From NCBI GenBank assembly GCA_902476665.1, contig CABSEO010000028.1, positions 1 to 11,263 on the forward strand: a stretch of 11,263 bases of DNA, read 5' to 3'. Under the pieces are notes generated by a model. The model ran no database searches. It was not told the origin of the DNA and saw only the letters and a list, made by a program, of their open reading frames with translations. The translations under genes were made by a program, and so were the position numbers. Numbering within the stretch: the stretch's first letter is position 1; every line of letters starts with the position of its first letter. Below, in pieces: positions 6,340 to 11,263 of the stretch. This stretch comes from an uncultured Emergencia sp. Its GTDB lineage: Bacteria > Bacillota > Clostridia > Peptostreptococcales > Anaerovoracaceae.

Positions 6340-6367
6340 GCCGCAGCTTCCGCAAGGAGGCTGTGGC
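6340..6367 (+). other. Stable GCAA-tetraloop RNA hairpin in the kdd2-kamA spacer
   Basis: GCCGCAGCTTCC (6340-6351) pairs with GGAGGCTGTGGC (6356-6367) over 12 positions, including two G-T wobbles, closing a GCAA (GNRA-type) tetraloop. No T-run follows, so it is not an ordinary terminator. It may be an mRNA processing or stability element between two highly expressed genes. Confidence 0.6.
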
Positions 6368-6375
6368 ATTCATAC

Positions 6376-6396
6376 GCAGAGTGACTGATACTCTGC
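6376..6396 (+). other. Second RNA hairpin in the kdd2-kamA spacer
   Basis: GCAGAGT (6376-6382) and ACTCTGC (6390-6396) form a perfect 7-bp stem with a 7-base loop, eight bases after the tetraloop hairpin and about 28 bases before the kamA ribosome binding site at 6424-6430. No T-run follows. Confidence 0.55.
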
Positions 6397-6436
6397 ACCC
6401 CCTTATAAACCAAATCGTAAATTAAGGAGATTTATT

Positions 6437-7696
6437 ATGGCAATCAGAAATTGGAAAGATATTCCTCTTTTTAAAGACGTTACTGATGAGCAGTGGAACG
6501 ACTGGCACTGGCAGGTTTCCCACAGATTATCCACAGTGGAAGAAATCGCACAGGTTGTAAACCTGACAGAACAGGAAAAAGCTGATATCGAAAAGGTACT
6601 GGGCGGATTCAGAGTAGGCATTACTCCATACTATGCTTCCCTGATGGATCCGGATGATCCGAGATGTCCGGTTAGAATGCAGGCTGTTCCTACACTGGCT
6701 GAAATGCACAGATCTGAAGCTGATGACGCTGACCCGCTTCACGAAGATGCTGACTCCCCGGCTCCTGGTCTGACTCACAGATATCCTGACAGAGTTTTAT
6801 TCTTAATCACTGACCAGTGCTCCATGTACTGCCGTCACTGCACAAGAAGAAGACTTGCAGGTGAAACTGACGGTGCAAGATCCAGAGAGGATATCGATGC
6901 ATGTATCGATTACATCAGAAGAACTCCGGTTGTAAGAGACGTTCTTCTGTCCGGTGGTGACGCTCTGTGCGTAGAAGATGACACACTGGAATACATCATC
7001 AGCGAACTGAGAAAAATCGATCACGTTGAAATCGTAAGAATCGGTTCCAGAACTCCGGTTGTAATGCCGATGAGAATTACAGACAACCTGGTTAACATGC
7101 TGAAGAAGTATCACCCAATCTGGCTGAACACTCACTTCAACCATCCGAAAGAACTGACACCGGATGCAGCAGAAGCTCTGAGAAAACTTGCTGATGCAGG
7201 TATTCCTCTTGGAAACCAGTCTGTACTGCTGAGAGGTGTAAACGATTGTAAGCACATCATGAGAGAACTGGTTCAGGCTCTGGTTAAGAACAGAGTAAGA
7301 CCTTACTACATCTACATCTGCGACCTGTCCGTAGGTATCGAACACTTCAGAACATCTGTTGCTAAGGGTATCGAAATCATCGAAGGTCTGAGAGGTCATA
7401 CTTCCGGTTATGCAGTGCCTACTTTCGTAGTAGACGCTCCTGGCGGCGGCGGAAAGACTCCGGTAATGCCTCAGTATATTATTTCCGAAACACCTGACAA
7501 GGTAATTCTGAGAAACTACGAAGGCGTTATCACAACTTATACGCAGCCTCGTCTGCCTGATCTGAAGTGCACATGCGACTACTGCACAGGCAAGAAGACT
7601 TACAGATACGAAGGTGTTTCCGCTCTGGGCGAAGGTTTACAGATCAAATCGATGGAACCTTCTCACCTGCTGAGACACGAAAGAAACAAACACTAA
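6437..7696 (+). CDS. kamA: L-lysine 2,3-aminomutase
   Basis: KamA is a radical SAM, PLP-dependent enzyme that converts L-lysine to L-beta-lysine, the first committed step of this pathway. The 419-residue protein matches the family length (about 416 in Clostridium subterminale). The iron-sulfur cluster motif DQCSMYCRHC supplies Cys128, Cys132 and Cys135. The PLP lysine is Lys340 in DAPGGGGKTPVMP. The zinc-type C-terminal cysteines are present in LKCTCDYC, together with the cysteine of GVNDCKH. The strong AAGGAGA at 6424-6430 fixes the start. An isoleucine occurs in YIYICDLS, where I recall glutamine in many homologues. The gene follows kdd2 after a structured 155-base spacer and has the same highly optimised codons. 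Arginine, glutamate and beta-glutamate aminomutase relatives exist, but the neighbours make lysine the clear substrate. Confidence 0.96.
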   Translation: MAIRNWKDIPLFKDVTDEQWNDWHWQVSHRLSTVEEIAQVVNLTEQEKADIEKVLGGFRVGITPYYASLMDPDDPRCPVRMQAVPTLAEMHRSEADDADPLHEDADSPAPGLTHRYPDRVLFLITDQCSMYCRHCTRRRLAGETDGARSREDIDACIDYIRRTPVVRDVLLSGGDALCVEDDTLEYIISELRKIDHVEIVRIGSRTPVVMPMRITDNLVNMLKKYHPIWLNTHFNHPKELTPDAAEALRKLADAGIPLGNQSVLLRGVNDCKHIMRELVQALVKNRVRPYYIYICDLSVGIEHFRTSVAKGIEIIEGLRGHTSGYAVPTFVVDAPGGGGKTPVMPQYIISETPDKVILRNYEGVITTYTQPRLPDLKCTCDYCTGKKTYRYEGVSALGEGLQIKSMEPSHLLRHERNKH

Positions 7697-7708
7697 TCAA
7701 CTTACATT

Positions 7709-7738
7709 CGTATAGGGAGGCTGTAGTCTCCCTATACG
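7709..7738 (+). other. Perfect 11-bp hairpin between kamA and kamB
   Basis: CGTATAGGGAG (7709-7719) and CTCCCTATACG (7728-7738) pair without mismatch around an 8-base loop. ACA/TGT just outside could extend the stem past a 2-base bulge. It starts 13 bases after the kamA stop and has no T-run. It may protect the kamA 3' end after processing or attenuate transcription into kamB. Confidence 0.65.
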
Positions 7739-7803
7739 TGTCAATACGAAAATCGAGTACCAACGGGAAAGACACAATAAGCAAACTGAACAGGAATTAA
7801 AAC

Positions 7804-8820
7804 ATGGGTTTACTTTACGATTTATCAGAAAAATATAAAACGCTGTCCATTGTGGGAATGGCCAAGAATGCCGGCAAGACTACGGCTCTCAACTATCTGA
7901 TAGAAGAGGCCGATGACGAGGGAATCAGACTTGGCATTACTTCTACAGGCCGTGACGGAGAAACCCAGGATTTAGTCACAGGCACAGAAAAGCCTAGGGT
8001 GTTTTTGTACGAGGATACCATTGTGTCGGTACCGACACAGCTTTATGAGATGGCCGACGCGGGACTGGAGATCATCAGAAAGTCAGATTACAGAACATCT
8101 ATCGGCGATCTTTTGCTGTGCAGAGTTGCGGACAGTGGATATGTACAGATTGCAGGCCCTGTTGCTACCGCACATACTAAAAAAATGTGCGAAGAGATGT
8201 TCGACATGGGCTGTGAATTAATTCTCATCGACGGAGCTATTGATCGAAAATCTATCGCTTCTCCAGAAACCTCAGACGCCATTATTCTTTCTACCGGCGC
8301 AGTTTTATCGCGGAACATGAAAAAAGTTATTGAAGATACAGTGCATATTGTCAGCCTGTACAGTCTTCCACAGCTGGAAGAAGGGCAGGCGAGAGACCTT
8401 ATCACTGAAAATATGAGTGAAGAAAAAATCACTCTGATCAAGAACGGAAAGGCGGAGCTTCTGGATCTGGCCACGGGACTTGGCTCCAGCAGGTTTATTG
8501 ACGAGGCCATCGACGATGATACGCAGTACGTATATATTCCGGGAGCTTTTACCAACAGTGTAATTGCGGATATTCAGCCGGAAAAGCTGAAGCGGGTGCA
8601 TTTTGTACTGAAAGATCCGACAAGGATTTTCATCAGTCAGATGGACTGGGGAAGGCTTCGCAAAAGACGTTTTCAGGTCAGCGTAATGCAGAATATCAAG
8701 GTTGCAGCTGTAACTGTAAATCCTGTAGCACCAAGCGGCTATTCTTTTGACCATCAGGCTCTGCGGGATGCGATGCAGGAGGCACTGCCGGATATTCCGG
8801 TAATTGACGTTAGAATATAA
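7804..8820 (+). CDS. kamB: KamB, P-loop protein of the lysine aminomutase cluster
   Basis: A 338-residue soluble protein that I recognise by motif and position as KamB, which lies between kamA and kamC in clostridial lysine clusters. Its function is not settled. A Walker A motif, GMAKNAGKTT (residues 18-27), shows nucleotide binding near the N-terminus. An aspartate in the strand LILIDGA later in the protein may be its Walker B counterpart. No signal peptide or membrane segment is seen. The ribosome site is weak (AGGA at 7792-7795), and codons are less optimised than in kamA, so lower expression is expected. The gene is 14 bases upstream of kamC, suggesting joint production. Working with KamC as an ATP-dependent maintenance or reactivation factor for the B12-dependent lysine 5,6-aminomutase is a reasonable inference but is not shown here. 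Confidence 0.8.
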   Translation: MGLLYDLSEKYKTLSIVGMAKNAGKTTALNYLIEEADDEGIRLGITSTGRDGETQDLVTGTEKPRVFLYEDTIVSVPTQLYEMADAGLEIIRKSDYRTSIGDLLLCRVADSGYVQIAGPVATAHTKKMCEEMFDMGCELILIDGAIDRKSIASPETSDAIILSTGAVLSRNMKKVIEDTVHIVSLYSLPQLEEGQARDLITENMSEEKITLIKNGKAELLDLATGLGSSRFIDEAIDDDTQYVYIPGAFTNSVIADIQPEKLKRVHFVLKDPTRIFISQMDWGRLRKRRFQVSVMQNIKVAAVTVNPVAPSGYSFDHQALRDAMQEALPDIPVIDVRI

Positions 8821-8834
8821 ACAGGAGGAGATTT

Positions 8835-10478
8835 ATGAAACACGGCTCAAACAGACGGCTTGCCAATGTTAAGACCAGGTCGGAGACTGGGCTTGACTAT
8901 GTCATGTCACAGATCGATCTGAATACTCCTTTTGGTAAAGATATATTAAAAGCAACAAAGCCTTTCTTTCCGGGACAGGAAGAGGAACTGAGGCACGAAC
9001 TCGACAAGATTGAAAACATGATCCGGTTTGTTCAGGAGAATCAGCGGTCGGTGACTCTGCTTTCCGAGGCCTTTATGGAAATTAAGGATGTTACCTATAC
9101 CATCGAAAGAAGCGCCAGAAATGCACTTTCTGTGGTAGAGCTTTACGAGATAAAGACTCTGCTTCTGATGATGAGAAAAATCAGCCAGATTTGCCAGCAG
9201 ACGGAGACACCGGTGCCAGAAGAATTCATTCTGGAACCGACAGAAGAGCTGCTTGACGTGCTGGATCCTAATAAAGACAGAATCAATACATTCTATATTT
9301 ACGATGAATTTTCTGAAAAACTGGCGCAGCTTCGTAAGGAGAAACACAATACAGATGTTGCCATCCGCAAGAAGCAGAAGGCCAGAAAAGAAGAAATCAG
9401 AAAAGAATACGGCATTGTTCTGACACCTAAATTTGACTGTGCCGTTTCCAAAAACAGCGGCGAGCTGGAAAAATACAGGCAGGTTCCTGATCTGCAGCAG
9501 GTAGATGAAGACTACATGACAGTGACCTTTGAGTTAAAGGCCGGAGAAGAAGTTTATGCTCTGACTGCACAGATGGAAGAACTGATTACTCAAATAGAAG
9601 ATGAGGAAACTGCAGTAAGACAGAAGCTTTCTCTGAGGATTTCGGAGTATGAAGAGATTCTGAAGGAAAACTGCCGCCGTATCGGGGCTTTGGATGTTGC
9701 TCTGGGTAAAGCCCTTTATGCAGTGAAGCACCGGTGTGTGAAGCCGGAAATTTCGGACGAGCATATTGTGGAGATTACGGAAGGAAGACATCTTCAGGTT
9801 GAAGATGTACTGAAATCTAAGGGTAAAGATTACTGCCCGGTCAGCATCAGTCTTGCAGATGGTGTAACCTGTATTACGGGTGCCAACATGGGTGGTAAGA
9901 CCATATCTCTGAAGCTTTCCGGTCTGGTTCCTATTCTGGCGCAGTACGGATTTTTTGTACCGTGTGAGAAGGCAACCGTGGGACTTTCCAATTACATGCA
10001 GATTCTGATTGGTGACAGTCAGTCGGTGGAAAGAGGTCTTTCCAGCTTTGGCAGTGAGATGGAGGAACTGAAAGAGATCCTTGATCATAGTGAGGACCGG
10101 TCTCTTCTGCTCATCGATGAAATTGCCAGTGGAACCAATCCTGTAGAGGGACTGGCCCTGACAAGAAGTCTGGTGGATTATTTGAAGGAAAAACCGTATA
10201 TTACCCTCATGACTACGCATTTTGAAGCCGTAACAGAAGAAAACGACGTAAAAAATATGCAGGTGAGAGGCCTGGCAGGCGTTGATTTTCAGAAACTGGA
10301 CAGCGAGCTTCGGTATGCGAACAGGAAAGAGCGGATCAATATAATTTCAAGGTATATGGACTATAGGCTGTATACTGTGGAAGAAAACAGACAAATTCCA
10401 AAGGACGCGTTAAATATCGCGAAGATGTTAGGCATCAATAAGGAAATTATTGATGGAGCACAAAAATACATAAAGTAA
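8835..10478 (+). CDS. kamC: KamC, MutS-family ATPase of the lysine aminomutase cluster
   Basis: A 547-residue protein whose C-terminal part is a MutS-type ABC ATPase: Walker A GANMGGKT (349-356), and Walker B LLIDE with Asp428-Glu429 followed by ASGTNP, then an HFEAV histidine-switch region. The N-terminal half is helical, with charged coiled-coil-like stretches around residues 170-195 and 245-275, resembling the MutS core/lever. It is too short for a full MutS and I see no mismatch-recognition domain, so DNA repair is unlikely. AGGAGG at 8824-8829 sets the start. The gene sits between kamB and kamD, and its stop codon overlaps the kamD ribosome binding site. KamC homologues accompany B12-dependent aminomutases, which fits a role in handling or reactivating that enzyme; this is inferred from context. 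Confidence 0.85.
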   Translation: MKHGSNRRLANVKTRSETGLDYVMSQIDLNTPFGKDILKATKPFFPGQEEELRHELDKIENMIRFVQENQRSVTLLSEAFMEIKDVTYTIERSARNALSVVELYEIKTLLLMMRKISQICQQTETPVPEEFILEPTEELLDVLDPNKDRINTFYIYDEFSEKLAQLRKEKHNTDVAIRKKQKARKEEIRKEYGIVLTPKFDCAVSKNSGELEKYRQVPDLQQVDEDYMTVTFELKAGEEVYALTAQMEELITQIEDEETAVRQKLSLRISEYEEILKENCRRIGALDVALGKALYAVKHRCVKPEISDEHIVEITEGRHLQVEDVLKSKGKDYCPVSISLADGVTCITGANMGGKTISLKLSGLVPILAQYGFFVPCEKATVGLSNYMQILIGDSQSVERGLSSFGSEMEELKEILDHSEDRSLLLIDEIASGTNPVEGLALTRSLVDYLKEKPYITLMTTHFEAVTEENDVKNMQVRGLAGVDFQKLDSELRYANRKERINIISRYMDYRLYTVEENRQIPKDALNIAKMLGINKEIIDGAQKYIK

Positions 10479-10484
10479 GGAGAG
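10477..10484 (+). promoter_or_regulatory. kamD ribosome binding site overlapping the kamC stop
   Basis: AAGGAGAG uses the last two bases of the kamC stop codon and lies 8-10 bases before the kamD ATG at 10493. The arrangement suggests translational coupling of kamC and kamD. Confidence 0.7.
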
Positions 10485-10492
10485 AGAAAAGG

Positions 10493-11263
10493 ATGAAAAG
10501 CAAATTAAACCTTGACCCAAAAGTAGTTGACAGTGCTCGTTCTCATGCTGCTAACATTGCAAAAGACATGCAGGAGTTTATTGACAGACACACTACTGTC
10601 AGCACAGAGAGAACGATTCTGAGACTTTTGGGCGTTGACGGCGTGGATGATGTAGATACACCGCTGCCGAACGTTGTAGTTGATCAGATCAAAGAAGCAG
10701 GCGGACTGCCAAGAGGTGTGGCTTACTGGATCGGAAATGCTATGGTGCAGACCGGTAAGAACCCTCAGGAAATCGCAGAAGAAATGGCTGCAGGAAAGCT
10801 GGAAATCACTAAGCTGGCTACTTGTGACGTAAAGGAAGCAGAAGCTGCTATCATGCCTTTAGTTCACGAATCCCTGAAGAAGATCAAGGCTCAGACTGCA
10901 AAGAGACAGGAACTTCTGGAACGTCTGGGTGAGCCTTATCTGTATGTAATCGTAGCAACCGGTAACATCTATGAAGACGTTATTCAGGCTCAGGCTGCTG
11001 CAAGACAGGGTGCTGACATCATCGCAGTAATCAGAACTACTGCTCAGTCCCTTCTGGACTATGTTCCTTACGGAGCAACTACAGAAGGTTTCGGCGGTAC
11101 TTACGCAACTCAGGAAAACTTCAAAATCATGAGAAAAGCACTGGACGAAGTTGGAGAAGAAGTAGGCAGATACATCAGATTATGCAACTATTCCTCCGGC
11201 ATGTGCATGCCTGAAATCGCAGCAATGGGTGCTCTGGAAAGACTGGATGTTATGCTGAACGAT
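10493..11263 (+). CDS. kamD: Lysine 5,6-aminomutase alpha subunit (partial, runs off the window)
   Basis: KamD and KamE form the adenosylcobalamin- and PLP-dependent enzyme that moves the terminal amino group of L-beta-lysine (or D-lysine) to carbon 5, producing the 3,5-diaminohexanoate used by Kdd. The first 257 residues are present, about half of the usual roughly 520-residue subunit. They begin MKSKLNLDPKVVDSAR and include family motifs LPRGVAYWIGNAM, YLYVIVATGNIYEDVIQAQA, IIAVIRTTAQSLLDYVPYGA and TEGFGGTYATQENF, in the expected TIM-barrel region. The gene is open to the right edge with no frameshift. The codons are optimised (GCT, CTG, AGA), unlike kamC just upstream, which fits a catabolic enzyme needed in quantity. 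kamE and kce would be expected downstream. Confidence 0.95.
   Translation, partial: MKSKLNLDPKVVDSARSHAANIAKDMQEFIDRHTTVSTERTILRLLGVDGVDDVDTPLPNVVVDQIKEAGGLPRGVAYWIGNAMVQTGKNPQEIAEEMAAGKLEITKLATCDVKEAEAAIMPLVHESLKKIKAQTAKRQELLERLGEPYLYVIVATGNIYEDVIQAQAAARQGADIIAVIRTTAQSLLDYVPYGATTEGFGGTYATQENFKIMRKALDEVGEEVGRYIRLCNYSSGMCMPEIAAMGALERLDVMLND

Noticed and set aside
7567..7800. Plus-strand open frame of 77 codons at the kamA 3' end
   Set aside because: It is mostly a shadow in another frame of kamA, has no ribosome site, and runs through the hairpin at 7709-7738.
8835..10478. Calling KamC a DNA mismatch repair protein
   Set aside because: Only the ATPase and core-like region are present. There is no mismatch-binding domain, and the operon context is lysine catabolism.
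1..11263. Mobile elements, CRISPR arrays, tRNA or rRNA genes
   Set aside because: I looked for transposase motifs, terminal repeats, regular spaced repeats and tRNA-like cloverleafs and saw none.

Overview
The window comes from an anaerobic, amino-acid-fermenting Firmicute of the class Clostridia. The evidence is moderate GC content, AAGGAGG-type ribosome binding sites, near-exclusive AGA arginine codons in the strongest genes, and most of a lysine fermentation cluster (lysine to acetate, butyrate and ammonia through 3,5-diaminohexanoate). Species cannot be read from the sequence.

Layout: positions 1-92 hold the tail of an unidentified gene. Positions 162-866 encode a housekeeping 23S rRNA pseudouridine synthase (RluB/RsuA family). 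The cluster starts with kal on the minus strand (1126-1518), which ends in its own terminator. Divergent from kal is a sigma-54-dependent activator (1696-3771). Next, on the plus strand, come two tandem copies of 3,5-diaminohexanoate dehydrogenase (kdd1 3995-5041, kdd2 5250-6281), then kamA (6437-7696), kamB (7804-8820), kamC (8835-10478) and the first 257 codons of kamD (10493 to the window edge). kamE and kce are not in the window and probably lie downstream.

Pathway: KamA makes L-beta-lysine from L-lysine. KamD with KamE moves the distal amino group to give 3,5-diaminohexanoate. Kdd oxidatively deaminates this to 5-amino-3-oxohexanoate. Kce (not seen) yields acetoacetate and 3-aminobutyryl-CoA. 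Kal removes ammonia to give crotonyl-CoA. KamB and KamC are ATPases of unproven role, possibly maintenance of the B12-dependent aminomutase.

The most interesting part is regulation. The activator has a complete NtrC-type AAA+ domain with GAFTGA and a Fis-type HTH, but its N-terminal input domain is a degenerate homologue of Kdd, the pathway enzyme encoded next door. The intergenic regions carry canonical -24/-12 promoters for kal and kdd1. They also carry five copies of an inverted repeat (TGAACC-N6-GGTTCA) that I propose is the activator's binding site, two pairs of which are spaced 31-32 bp centre to centre. The sequence thus suggests a self-contained circuit in which an enzyme-derived sensor reads a pathway intermediate and switches on the pathway through sigma-54.
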